Assembly (NCBI GenBank): GCA_965277345.1
Contig: CBDICI010000003.1
Coordinates: forward strand, 1 to 64,000
Length of the DNA: 64,000 nucleotides
DNA from: CAIOYC01 sp965277345
GTDB lineage: Bacteria > Pseudomonadota > Alphaproteobacteria > Caulobacterales > Caulobacteraceae
Direction: 5' to 3'
Position numbers and translations under genes: made by a program. Within the stretch, counting starts at the first letter, position 1. The number at the start of each line of letters is the position of its first letter. The notes below the pieces were generated by a model, which made no database searches, had not been told where the DNA came from, and saw only the letters and a list, made by a program, of their open reading frames with translations. Positions 45,850 through 53,833 of this stretch are shown one piece after another.

Positions 45850-46268
45850 TGTTCGTTCTTGACACCAATGTGGTGTCCGAACTGCGAAAAGTACGCCACG
45901 GCAAAGCCGATCCCCAAGTCGAAAGATGGGCTGACAGCGTGGACGCAGCCGATCTCTATCTATCCGTTGTCACGATCATGGAACTGGAGACCGGCGTCTT
46001 GCAGGTAGAACGCCGGGACCCAATGCAAGGGGCAAGGCTTCGAGCCTGGCTGGATAACGCCGTCCTGCCGGAGTTTGTCCGGCGCATACTCCCGGTAGAC
46101 ACAGCGGTCGCCCTACGCTGCGCCCGTCTCCACGTCCCTGATCCCCGCGCTGAACGGGATGCCCTCATCGCCGCCACGGCGCTGGTCCACGGCATGACCG
46201 TCGTGACCCGCAACACCGCCGACTTCGAGGCGACAGGCGTCCCGCTACTGAATCCGTGGAATCCTTGA
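45849..46268 (+). CDS. PIN-domain toxin (VapC/FitB type)
   Basis: 139 residues. Acidic residues of the PIN site occur in FVLDTNVVSELRKVR, TIMELETGVLQVERRDP, RAERDALIAATALVHGMTVV and TRNTADFEATGV. Intact, normal length. Forms a toxin-antitoxin pair with the preceding Phd gene. A second pair starts 172 bases downstream. Confidence 0.94.
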   Translation: MFVLDTNVVSELRKVRHGKADPQVERWADSVDAADLYLSVVTIMELETGVLQVERRDPMQGARLRAWLDNAVLPEFVRRILPVDTAVALRCARLHVPDPRAERDALIAATALVHGMTVVTRNTADFEATGVPLLNPWNP

Positions 46269-46400
46269 CGAGGGTTGAAGGACGAAACGGGGACACCTAC
46301 TGTTTCCAGTCCGTTTTCCCGCCTTCGCGCTGAAAAGGTCAAGCCCGCGCACAAGCGCTTATGCGCCAATGAACATCGATGCTTGTGCTGTGATGAAGGC

Positions 46401-46408
46401 GTATATAC
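46401..46408. promoter_or_regulatory. GTATATAC palindrome before the RelE/ParE operon
   Basis: Perfect 8-bp palindrome in an A+T-rich patch, 32 bases before the antitoxin ATG. A candidate operator or -10 region. Toxin-antitoxin operons are usually autorepressed at such sites. Confidence 0.3.
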
Positions 46409-46440
46409 AAATTCAGTATTGAAACCTGCCGGATGTCCCC

Positions 46441-46719
46441 ATGCCGAAAGAGGCTGTTTTCACGATGAAGCTCGAAGCTGAGCTGCGAAATGAATTCATG
46501 GCCGAGGCGGAGGCCGCGCACCGGCCAGCTTCGCAGGTGGTCCGGGAGTTCATGCGTGAGTTTGTGCAGCGCCAGCGCGAGGCGCGTGACTACGACGCGT
46601 TTCTAAGGCGCAAGGTGGCCGTTTCGCGGTCATCGGTTCGCGCGGGTCGGGGTCTGTCGAATGCAGAGGTCGAAGCCGAATTCGCCGTCCGGCGCGCCGA
46701 GGCGACTGGGGAGGCGTGA
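46441..46719 (+). CDS. Antitoxin of a RelE/ParE-type pair
   Basis: 92 residues starting MPKEAVFTMKLEAELRNEFM, a beta strand plus helices as in ribbon-helix-helix antitoxins (EAAHRPASQVVREFMREFVQ). The C-terminus (GLSNAEVEAEFAVRRAEATG) is typical of antitoxins that pair with ParE/RelE. The stop overlaps the toxin GTG start (GTGA). Confidence 0.9.
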   Translation: MPKEAVFTMKLEAELRNEFMAEAEAAHRPASQVVREFMREFVQRQREARDYDAFLRRKVAVSRSSVRAGRGLSNAEVEAEFAVRRAEATGEA

Positions 46720-47000
46720 GGGTCGTTTGGACGCCTGAGGCGCGAGAGGACCGCAATGTCATTTGGGACCATATCGCAGCTGACAATCCCCGCGCCGCCG
46801 CGCGGATGGACCAGCTTTTCAGCGATGCCGCAGCAGCCCTGAGTGAGCTCCCGATGCGGGGCCGCGCGGGGAAAATTCCCGGAACGCGCGAGCTGGTCCC
46901 GCATGAAAGTTACCGCCTGGTCTATGAGATAGAAGACGAAACGGTCTGGGTGCTCGCTCTGGTCCATACGGCTCGTCAGTGGCCGCCGATTACTGATTGA
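46716..47000 (+). CDS. RelE/ParE-family toxin
   Basis: 94 residues from GTG 46716. Family pattern: VVWTPEAREDRNVIWDHIAA at the N-terminus, ALSELPMRGRAGKIPGTREL, then YRLVYEIEDETVWVLALVHT and ARQWP at the C-terminus. The beta-sheet/helix layout and conserved C-terminal Arg fit the ParE/RelE superfamily. Intact, unlike the ParE remnant at 4119. Confidence 0.94.
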   Translation: MRVVWTPEAREDRNVIWDHIAADNPRAAARMDQLFSDAAAALSELPMRGRAGKIPGTRELVPHESYRLVYEIEDETVWVLALVHTARQWPPITD

Positions 47001-47177
47001 ACTTCCCGGGCAGGCCGAGCCCAAGCAGCTGAAAGAACTCACGGAACGGGGCGCGCGCCATTTGCCGGAACATGTACGGCCTTCAACTTGGAAATACACG
47101 TCGCCTGTCCTTTATGGGATCCCTACCTTTAGCTGTCGTCGTGCGTGACGGCAAAATAACCTCAGCCTTGGGCGGCC

Positions 47178-47699
47178 CTAATCCACCGCCACCACGTCCG
47201 GGCAGCCGCGCAGGCGACCGGCCATGTCCATGCCGTAGCCGGCGAGGAAGCGGGCCGGGGCGTCCCAGGCGATGAAGTCGCAGGTCACCGCGCGCGGCTC
47301 CGGCCACGGCTTTCGCGCAAAGACGCAGGTCAGCACCCGCGTCGCGCCGGCGTCACGGAGCAGCCGGTGCGCTTCGTGCAGCGACAGGCCGCTGTCCATC
47401 ACATCGTCGATCACCAGCACGGTGCGGCCCGCCACCGGCCGCTGCAGGCCCGCCCGCAGCAGCACCCGCCCGGCGCTCACGGTGTCGTCGCCATAGGAGG
47501 CGATCCACAGGGCGTCGAAGGCCACGTCGCGGCCATGGCGGTGCAAGGCGCGGGTCAGGTCGGCGGCGAACCACAGGCCGCCGGTGAGCAGGCAGACCGC
47601 CACGGTGGCGTCGTCGATGCGGGGCGCGATCTCGGCGGCGAGGGCGTCCACCCGCGCGGCGATGGCCGCCGCGTCGAGCAGGACCGTTGGCCTAGCCAT
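47178..47699 (-). CDS. hpt: Hypoxanthine phosphoribosyltransferase
   Basis: Purine salvage: hypoxanthine or guanine plus PRPP gives the nucleotide. 173 residues. PRPP loop VLVIDDVMDSGLSLHEAHRL, AVCLLTGGLWFAADLTRAL, and the C-terminal FLAGYGMDMAGRLRGCPDVV. Its start overlaps the end of the DUF3426 gene by 8 bases, so they are one operon read away from ftsE. Confidence 0.94.
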   Translation of the reverse strand: MARPTVLLDAAAIAARVDALAAEIAPRIDDATVAVCLLTGGLWFAADLTRALHRHGRDVAFDALWIASYGDDTVSAGRVLLRAGLQRPVAGRTVLVIDDVMDSGLSLHEAHRLLRDAGATRVLTCVFARKPWPEPRAVTCDFIAWDAPARFLAGYGMDMAGRLRGCPDVVAVD

Positions 47700-48606
47700 G
47701 CGTGGCGGTCGCCCTATTGGGCAGGGCGTAGGGCGAGGAGGCGGGCAGGGGCGTGGCCTCCTTCGCGGGGATCGGGAGCGAGGCGGGCGCGGGCGCCTCG
47801 GCCGCGCCGCGCAGTTTCAGGACGGTGGAGGCCGGGACGGGAGGCGCAACCGCGACAGCCACGGGGCGCATCGAAGGCTTGGTCGCCGGCCGGGCGGCGG
47901 GCTTCATGGCGTCGAAGGCGAACTCGGCCTGGGCTGAGCTGGCCTGCAGCGGGGGATCGAAGAACAGGGCCGTGAAGGGGCGCGTCTCACCGGGCTGGAT
48001 CGGGCCGGCTCCCGGCCGGGTCACCTGGCTGGCGACAAGACGGCCGGCCTTGTCCACCAGGCTGACGCGCAACGGCGCGGCCTCGCGCGGGCGGGTGTCC
48101 ACATTGCGCTCCATCCCGGTCACCTTCAGCGCGGCGCGGCCGTCCTTCAGGCCGGGGCCGCCCACCACTCCGTCGATGGCAAGGCCAATGGGGTTCACCG
48201 GCATCCGGGCGAAGGCATAGGCGCCGGCGGTCATGGGCGCCAGCCGCACCACGTCGGTCCGGAAGATCACCGCCGCCAGGGCCAGGGCGCAGAAGCCGGC
48301 GCCGAGCACCGCCCAGGTGACGCCGATGGCCGCGGCCTCCCGCGTCCTGCGCTTTTCGGCGGCCTCTTCGCGTAAACGCGCGGGCACATCCGCGCGCGAT
48401 CCGCGCAGCTTCACGGGCTCGACGCCCACGCCTGGTGCGCCGGCGGGGGCGAAGCTCAGCGGTTCGCCCATCGTCGCCATGGCGTTCGGGGCGGCCTCGC
48501 GCCAGGCGTGGCCGCACGAGGCGCAACGCACCTTACGCCCTTCGGGACCGATGCGATCATCGTCCACGAAATAGCGGCTGGCGCACTCGGGGCAGGTCAG
48601 TATCAT
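47692..48606 (-). CDS. Zinc-ribbon membrane protein (MJ0042/DUF3426)
   Basis: 304 residues. N-terminal zinc ribbon MILTCPECASRYFVDDDRIG, KVRCASCGHAWRE. One membrane helix follows a basic segment (AAIGVTWAVLGAGFCALALA). The periplasmic DUF3426-like part (ALKVTGMERNVDTRPREAAP, RPFTALFFDPPLQASSAQAE) precedes an Ala/Pro-rich tail. Located divergently from ftsE, as is common in alphaproteobacteria; role unknown. Confidence 0.92.
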   Translation of the reverse strand: MILTCPECASRYFVDDDRIGPEGRKVRCASCGHAWREAAPNAMATMGEPLSFAPAGAPGVGVEPVKLRGSRADVPARLREEAAEKRRTREAAAIGVTWAVLGAGFCALALAAVIFRTDVVRLAPMTAGAYAFARMPVNPIGLAIDGVVGGPGLKDGRAALKVTGMERNVDTRPREAAPLRVSLVDKAGRLVASQVTRPGAGPIQPGETRPFTALFFDPPLQASSAQAEFAFDAMKPAARPATKPSMRPVAVAVAPPVPASTVLKLRGAAEAPAPASLPIPAKEATPLPASSPYALPNRATATHG

Positions 48607-48694
48607 TGCGTCGAATCGAGACTTCTCGCCCGTCCGTCCCGGGGTGACCTATTCCCAACCCCCTGTCCATAGAGGCGAGATCGGGCCGGGCGGG

Positions 48695-49429
48695 ATGTCC
48701 AGGCAGGGTGTGAACGCTATCCCGACGCAGGAAATCCACGCCGGGCCGGTGCTAGAGTTTCAGGGCGTCGCCATGCGCTATGGACGGGCGCCCGAAACCC
48801 TTCGCGATATCAGCCTCAGTCTGGCGCCGGGCTCCTTCCATTTCCTTACCGGCGCGTCGGGGGCGGGAAAGAGTTCGCTGCTGAAGCTGATCTATCTGGC
48901 GCACGAACCCTCGCGCGGGCTTGTGCGCCTGTTCGGCCGCGACATCGCCACCCTGCCGAGGCGCGAGATGCCGCATATCCGCCGCCGTATCGGGGTGGTG
49001 TTCCAGGAGTACCGCCTGCTCGACCACCTTTCGGCGTTCGACAACGCCGCCCTGCCGTTGCGCATCGCCGGCAAGCGGCTGGACAGCTACCGCGCCGACG
49101 TCGCGGAACTCCTGTCCTGGGTCGGGCTCGGCGCGCGGATGCACGCCCTGCCGCCCACCCTCTCGGGCGGGGAGAAGCAGCGGCTGGCCATCGCGCGGGC
49201 GGTGGTGGCGCGGCCGGAAATCCTGCTGGCCGACGAGCCGACCGGCAACCTGGACCACGAGATGGGGGGGCGCATCCTGCGCCTCCTCATGGAGCTGAAC
49301 CGGCAGGGGACCACGGTGCTGGTCTCCAGCCACGATCGCGATCTGGTGGAGCAGTCCGGCCACCCGGTGCTCAATCTGGAGGGCGGCCGTCTGCAGGGAC
49401 CGGGCGGCTATGCGGGGACGGGGGCATGA
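48695..49429 (+). CDS. ftsE: Cell division ATPase FtsE
   Basis: ABC ATPase that with FtsX controls septal peptidoglycan hydrolysis. 244 residues from ATG 48695. Walker A FLTGASGAGKSSLLKLIYLA, Q-loop VVFQEYRLLDHLSAFDNAAL, signature LSGGEKQRLAIARAV, Walker B ILLADEPTGNLDHEMG. The ~20-residue N-terminal extension may belong to a later start. ftsX overlaps by 4 bases. Confidence 0.95.
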   Translation: MSRQGVNAIPTQEIHAGPVLEFQGVAMRYGRAPETLRDISLSLAPGSFHFLTGASGAGKSSLLKLIYLAHEPSRGLVRLFGRDIATLPRREMPHIRRRIGVVFQEYRLLDHLSAFDNAALPLRIAGKRLDSYRADVAELLSWVGLGARMHALPPTLSGGEKQRLAIARAVVARPEILLADEPTGNLDHEMGGRILRLLMELNRQGTTVLVSSHDRDLVEQSGHPVLNLEGGRLQGPGGYAGTGA

Positions 49430-50343
49430 GCGATCCCGCCCCGCCGCCGCATCGGGACGCGGGGGAGCGTCCGGGTCCGCTGCTGCCGGCGGGGGACGGG
49501 CGCGACGGAGCGTTGATGTTCGTTATCGCCGTCCTCTGCGCCCTGGCCTGCCTGGCGGTGCTGGGGGCGGCGGCGTCCGACCGGGCGGCGCAGGGCTGGC
49601 GGGCCGACCTCAGGGCCTCCGCGACCGTGCAGGTGCGGCCCAAACCCGGCGAGAGCAGCGCCGAGGCCGCCGCGCGGGGGGCCGAGGCCTTGGCCGGGGT
49701 GAAGGGCGTAACCGAGGCGCGGGCGCTCGACCGGGCGGCGGCGGTGAAGCTGCTGGAACCCTGGCTCGGCAAGGGCGGAGTGCCGGACGACCTGCCGATC
49801 CCTGAGCTTGTCACCCTCGACCTCGATCCCGCCCACCCCGCCTCGCCGGCGGCCCTGACCGAGGCCCTGACCCGGGCGGGGGTGGACGGCGCGGTGGACG
49901 ATCACAGCCGCTGGCTCGGCGATGTGGAGCGGGCGGCGACCACGGTGCGCCTCGGCGCCGTCGGCGCGGCCCTGGCCCTGGCGGCGGCGGCGGCGGCGGC
50001 CATCGGCTTCGCCACCCGCGCGGGACTACAGGCGCGCCGCGAGGTGGTTGAGGTGCTGCACCTGTCCGGCGCGGAGGATCGCTTCGTCGCCGGCCTGTTC
50101 CAGAACCGATTCGCCCGGCTGGCGGCGGGGGCGGGGCTGGTGGGCGCCGTTATCGCCCTGTCGTTCTGGGCCGCGATCAGGCTGTTTATGCCGCAGGACG
50201 GCTTCAGCCCGCTGCTTCCGCAGGCCTGGAGCGACCTCTGGCTCATCGTTCCGTGTCCGATCCTGGCCGGCGCCATCGCCGCGCTTTCCGCGCGCCGCGC
50301 GGCCATGCATAGTCTGCGCGCCGGCTATGGCGGGGGTGGATAG
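49426..50343 (+). CDS. ftsX: Cell division permease-like protein FtsX
   Basis: 305 residues. Four membrane helices (first at about residues 29-46, MFVIAVLCALACLAVLGAAA; others from about residue 175), with a periplasmic domain after the first helix (ASATVQVRPKPGESSAEAAA, VTEARALDRAAAVKLLEPWL). The C-terminal helix set includes the conserved EVVEVLHLSGAEDRFVAGLF. ATGA overlap with ftsE. Cytoplasmic tails are short and Pro-rich. Confidence 0.93.
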   Translation: MSDPAPPPHRDAGERPGPLLPAGDGRDGALMFVIAVLCALACLAVLGAAASDRAAQGWRADLRASATVQVRPKPGESSAEAAARGAEALAGVKGVTEARALDRAAAVKLLEPWLGKGGVPDDLPIPELVTLDLDPAHPASPAALTEALTRAGVDGAVDDHSRWLGDVERAATTVRLGAVGAALALAAAAAAAIGFATRAGLQARREVVEVLHLSGAEDRFVAGLFQNRFARLAAGAGLVGAVIALSFWAAIRLFMPQDGFSPLLPQAWSDLWLIVPCPILAGAIAALSARRAAMHSLRAGYGGGG

Positions 50344-50352
50344 GAAGGGCGG

Positions 50353-51006
50353 ATGAAGACGCTGGCGGTGATCCTGTTGCTGGTGGTGCTGTGGGGCGTG
50401 GGGTTGATGGCCTTCGCCGCGCGGGTGGCCAACTCCACCCCCGCGCCCGATCCGCAGCCGGCGGACGGCATCGTCTCGCTCACCGGCGCCGGCTCGGTGC
50501 GGATTGAGGCGGCGGTGCAACTGCTGGAGCGCGGCAAGGCCAAGCGCCTGCTGGTCTCCGGCGTGAACCCCGAGGTCAGCCGCAAGGACATGCAGAGCCT
50601 GACCCATGACTATTCCAGGACCTTCGACTGCTGTGTCGATCTCGGCTTTCGCGCCGCCGACACCCAGGGCAATGCGCGCGAGACCCTGGCCTGGACCACC
50701 TATCACCACTTCCACACGGTGATCGTGGTCACCGCAGACTATCACATGCCCCGCGCGCTGCTGGAGCTGCGCGCCGCGACGCCGGGGGTGGCGCTGCGGC
50801 CCTATCCGGTCGCCACCCCGATCCTCGACGCCCACGCCTGGTGGAAGACCACCGACGGGTCCAAGCGCATGGCCTACGAATACTGCAAGTACCTGGTGAT
50901 CCTGGCGCGGGAGGCGGTTTTGCACCTCGGCGCCAAGCGCGACACGCTGGTGGTGGATGCGCCGGCCAACAACACCACCTCCGCCCCGGCGACGGCGGGC
51001 GAATGA
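50353..51006 (+). CDS. YdcF/SanA-like DUF218 protein
   Basis: 217 residues. N-terminal membrane anchor (LAVILLLVVLWGVGLMAFAA). The DUF218 core is IVSLTGAGSVRIEAAVQLLE, KRLLVSGVNPEVSR, GNARETLAWTTYHHFHTVIV and VTADYHMPRALLELRA. Members act in envelope precursor metabolism; the substrate is unknown. It lies between ftsX and plsC and overlaps plsC by 4 bases. Confidence 0.92.
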   Translation: MKTLAVILLLVVLWGVGLMAFAARVANSTPAPDPQPADGIVSLTGAGSVRIEAAVQLLERGKAKRLLVSGVNPEVSRKDMQSLTHDYSRTFDCCVDLGFRAADTQGNARETLAWTTYHHFHTVIVVTADYHMPRALLELRAATPGVALRPYPVATPILDAHAWWKTTDGSKRMAYEYCKYLVILAREAVLHLGAKRDTLVVDAPANNTTSAPATAGE

Positions 51007-51746
51007 CCGGATTGGTCCGCTCAAGGCCCGGCCCCCTGCAGGCGGTGGGCGCGGTGCTGTTCATGGTGTGGATGTTCGGCCTCGCCATCGTCATGGGGCT
51101 GATCTGCCTGCCCCTGCTGCTCGGCGCCCGGCGTCCGGCGCTGGAGGCGATCCGGCTGTGGATGAAGTGGGTGCTGGCCGGCCTCGCCGTCACCTGTGGG
51201 CTGGAGGTGGAGGTGCGCGGGCGGGACAACCTGCCGTCCGGGGCCTGCCTGGTGGCGGCCAAGCATCAGGGGATGCTCGATATCCTGCCGCCGTTCACCT
51301 ATCTCGACGACCCCGCCTTCGTCCTGAAGCAGTCCTTGATGGTCATCCCCATCTTCGGTTGGTTCTCCGCCAGGTCCGGCATGATCCCCATCGACCGCGC
51401 GGGCGCCGCCAAGACCATGCGGGCCATGCTGAACGCGGCGTCCGAGGCCGCCAGCGAGGGCCGGCAGGTGGTGATCTTCCCGGAGGGCACCCGCAAGGAA
51501 CCGGGCGAGGCGCCGGACTATCAGCCGGGCGTGGCGGGCCTCTATCGCGAGCTGAACGTGCCCTGCGTACCGGTGGCCACCAATTCCGGCCGCTTCTGGC
51601 CCGCCTCGGGCCTGATGAAATGGCCGGGCGTGGCCGTGTTCGAAATCCTCCCGCCCATCCCGCCGGGCCTGAAACGCGCCGAGTTCATGCGCCGCCTGCA
51701 AAGCGAGGTCGAGACGGCTAGCGCAAGGTTGCTGGCGGAGGCGTGA
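51003..51746 (+). CDS. plsC: 1-acylglycerol-3-phosphate acyltransferase
   Basis: Phospholipid synthesis: adds the second acyl chain. 247 residues; ATG 51003 overlaps the ydcF stop. The HX4D catalytic motif is in VAAKHQGMLDILPPF, and the substrate motif is IFPEGTRKEPGEAPDY. N-terminal membrane helix (VGAVLFMVWMFGLAIVMGLI). Followed 3 bases after the stop by a palindromic repeat. Confidence 0.94.
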   Translation: MTGLVRSRPGPLQAVGAVLFMVWMFGLAIVMGLICLPLLLGARRPALEAIRLWMKWVLAGLAVTCGLEVEVRGRDNLPSGACLVAAKHQGMLDILPPFTYLDDPAFVLKQSLMVIPIFGWFSARSGMIPIDRAGAAKTMRAMLNAASEAASEGRQVVIFPEGTRKEPGEAPDYQPGVAGLYRELNVPCVPVATNSGRFWPASGLMKWPGVAVFEILPPIPPGLKRAEFMRRLQSEVETASARLLAEA

Positions 51747-51748
51747 GG

Positions 51749-51888
51749 AACCCTCTCCCCCCTTGCGGAAGAGACGGGAGGGCGAGGGAAGTGCGAGCTC
51801 GAGGCTGGACTGTTTGCGCCCGGAGTTCGGCCGCCTTCTTCGGTCGCACCCCCAGCCCAACCCCTCCCCGCGAGGGGGAGGGGTTCAG
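51749..51888. repeat. C/G-run repeat between plsC and chaC
   Basis: Starts ACCCTCTCCCCCCTTGCGGA. Ends GTCGCACCCCCAGCCCAACC then CCTCCCCGCGAGGGGGAGGG. The right half closely follows the right half of the glyQ/glyS elements. It touches both convergent stop codons. Confidence 0.7.
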
Positions 51889-52439
51889 GTTGCTCCCTCC
51901 ACCGCCTCCACCCGCTCCAGCAGACGCTCCATGAAGGGGTCGCTGACGCTGTCGGCGCGGAGACGCTCGACCAGATCGCGCAGATAGTCCGTGTTGCGGC
52001 CCGACAGGCCCACGGCCCCGGCGATCCGCTGGGCCTGGTCCTCCAGCGACAGACGACCCGCCCATTGCGGATGGGTGCGGTCGGACAGGAAGGCCAGCAC
52101 GCGCACGCGGCGACCGTCGTCCAGCGTCACCGCCACGTGGCGCTCCACATAGGTTTCGGTCGGCTGTTCGCGCTCCACCAGATAGGCGTAGGTCGCAGCC
52201 CAGTCGGCCGTCGCCACCCGATAGGCCGCCCCCACCACCGACCCGCCGGGGCTGAGCCCCAGCACCAGGCCCGGCCGGGCCGGCGTGCCCCGATGATGCA
52301 CCGAATGGATGCAGAACGACCGGTGGCGCCCGTTCAGCCGCGCCCGCCGCCGCTCCGCATAGGCAAAGCCCGGGCGCCACATAAGGGAGCCGTAGCCGAA
52401 CACCCAGTGCTCCCCCAGGCCGTCATGCGTGTGCGTCAT
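51885..52439 (-). CDS. chaC: ChaC-type gamma-glutamylcyclotransferase
   Basis: 184 residues. The substrate loop is VFGYGSLMWRPGFAYAERRR. Family blocks: SVHHRGTPARPGLVLGLSPG, AYRVATADWAATYAYLVERE, TDYLRDLVERL. ChaC enzymes degrade glutathione to 5-oxoproline and Cys-Gly. Divergent from hisC with about 90 bases between them. The stop is at the edge of a repeat. Confidence 0.93.
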   Translation of the reverse strand: MTHTHDGLGEHWVFGYGSLMWRPGFAYAERRRARLNGRHRSFCIHSVHHRGTPARPGLVLGLSPGGSVVGAAYRVATADWAATYAYLVEREQPTETYVERHVAVTLDDGRRVRVLAFLSDRTHPQWAGRLSLEDQAQRIAGAVGLSGRNTDYLRDLVERLRADSVSDPFMERLLERVEAVEGAT

Positions 52440-52527
52440 CGGTCGGGGCTGTAATCGCGCCCCGCCGCACTGTGAACCCCAGCTTTGCTCATTGGACGAT
52501 CAGCGGCGATCGCGCTATGGCCGCGCC

Positions 52528-53640
52528 ATGAGCGTCATCGTCCCCGAAAGCACCCTGCGTCCCCGCCCCAAGGCCGGCATCCTCGACATCGAGCCCTATG
52601 TGGGCGGCAAGTCGAAAATCGATGGCGTCGCCGAGCCGGTGAAACTGTCGTCCAACGAGAACATCCTCGGCTCCAGCCCCTTGGCGCGGCAGGCGTTCGA
52701 GGAGACCGCCGGCAGGCTGCACCTCTATCCCGACGGCAAGGCCAATGCGGTGCGGGACGCGGTGGCGACCGAATTCGACCTAGAGCCGGAGCGGCTGATC
52801 TTCGGCTGCGGCTCGGACGAGGTGTTCACCCTGATCGCCCAGACCTATTGCGAGCCGGGCGACAACGTGGTGCAGGGCCAGTACGGCTTTCTCGCCTATC
52901 GTATCGCCGGCCGCGGCGCCCAGGCGGAGGTGCGTTTCGCCCCCATGCCCGCTCTGCGCTTCGACGTCGACGAGGCCTTGGCCCTGGTGGACGATCGAAC
53001 CCGCATCGTCTTCCTCGACAATCCCGGCAACCCCACCGGCGGCTGGCTGTCGCGCGATGAGGTGCGCCGCCTGCACGAGGGCCTGCCGGGAAACTGTATC
53101 CTGGTGCTGGACGCCGCCTATGCCGAGTTCGTCGACGATCCCACCTATGGGGACGGGCTGGATCTGGCGCGCGGGGCGACCAATGTCGTGGTCACCAAGA
53201 CCTTCTCCAAGATCCATGGCCTTGGCGGTCTGAGAGTGGGGTACGGCTATGCGCCGGCGGAGATGGTGGCGGCCATGGAGCGCATCCGCGCGCCCTTCAA
53301 CGTCAACCTGCCGGCGCAGGCGGCGGCGGTGGCGGCGCTCGGCGACAAGGATTTCCAGGCGCGGAGCCGCGCGTTGGTGCTGCAATGGCGCCCCTGGCTG
53401 ATGCAACAGCTCGGCGGTTTGGGCCTCGACCTCACGCCCTCGCAGGGCAATTTCGTGCTGGTCGGGTTCCCGAAAGCCGCGGGCAGGACGGCGCGCGAGG
53501 CCGAGGCGTATCTGGCGGCGATGGGCATCCTGACCCGCGGCCTGGCCAATTACGGCCTGCCCGACCACCTGCGCATCACCATCGGCCTGGAAGAGCACAA
53601 CCGCGCCGTGGTCGATGCGTTGGCTGCATTCCTGGCTTGA
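52528..53640 (+). CDS. hisC: Histidinol-phosphate aminotransferase
   Basis: PLP aminotransferase, 370 residues from ATG 52528. The PLP lysine is in TKTFSKIHGLGGLRVGYG. VKLSSNENILGSSPLA is the standard N-terminal block, followed by YPDGKANAVRDAVA and FLDNPGNPTGGWLSRDEV. Family members can also act on aromatic amino acids; without linked his genes, specificity is inferred. A repeat starts 3 bases after the stop. Confidence 0.92.
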   Translation: MSVIVPESTLRPRPKAGILDIEPYVGGKSKIDGVAEPVKLSSNENILGSSPLARQAFEETAGRLHLYPDGKANAVRDAVATEFDLEPERLIFGCGSDEVFTLIAQTYCEPGDNVVQGQYGFLAYRIAGRGAQAEVRFAPMPALRFDVDEALALVDDRTRIVFLDNPGNPTGGWLSRDEVRRLHEGLPGNCILVLDAAYAEFVDDPTYGDGLDLARGATNVVVTKTFSKIHGLGGLRVGYGYAPAEMVAAMERIRAPFNVNLPAQAAAVAALGDKDFQARSRALVLQWRPWLMQQLGGLGLDLTPSQGNFVLVGFPKAAGRTAREAEAYLAAMGILTRGLANYGLPDHLRITIGLEEHNRAVVDALAAFLA

Positions 53641-53642
53641 AA

Positions 53643-53811
53643 TTCCTCCCCCGCGCAGAGGGGGAGGGGGACCCCGAAGGGGTGGAGGGGGCAGCGCTGC
53701 CCTCCAGTGTTTTGTCCAGCCGATGTCGCGCAGCCCCCTCCGTCACGGCGTTATCACGCCGCGCCACCTCCCCCGCTGCGCTCGGGAGGAGACATCGCCC
53801 AAGTTCGGACA
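53643..53811. repeat. C/G-run repeat after hisC
   Basis: Starts TCCTCCCCCGCGCAGAGGGG. Ends CGCCGCGCCACCTCCCCCGC then TGCGCTCGGGAGGAG. Contains CCCCCTCCGTCACGGCG as in 34508-34616. It fills most of the gap between hisC and the serine hydrolase. Confidence 0.65.
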
Positions 53812-53833
53812 GGGTTCCTTGGTTCCTGACCCC

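Noticed and set aside
46280..46330. GGGGACACCTACTGTTTCC phrase after the VapC gene
   Set aside because: It is reminiscent of sequences near REP-associated transposases, but only one copy is seen and no transposase is near.
46990..47073. 27-codon minus-strand frame (MFRQMARAPFREFFQLLGLG...)
   Set aside because: It looks protein-like and may be the tail of a lost gene, but it is too short and has no ribosome binding site or neighbour to support it.
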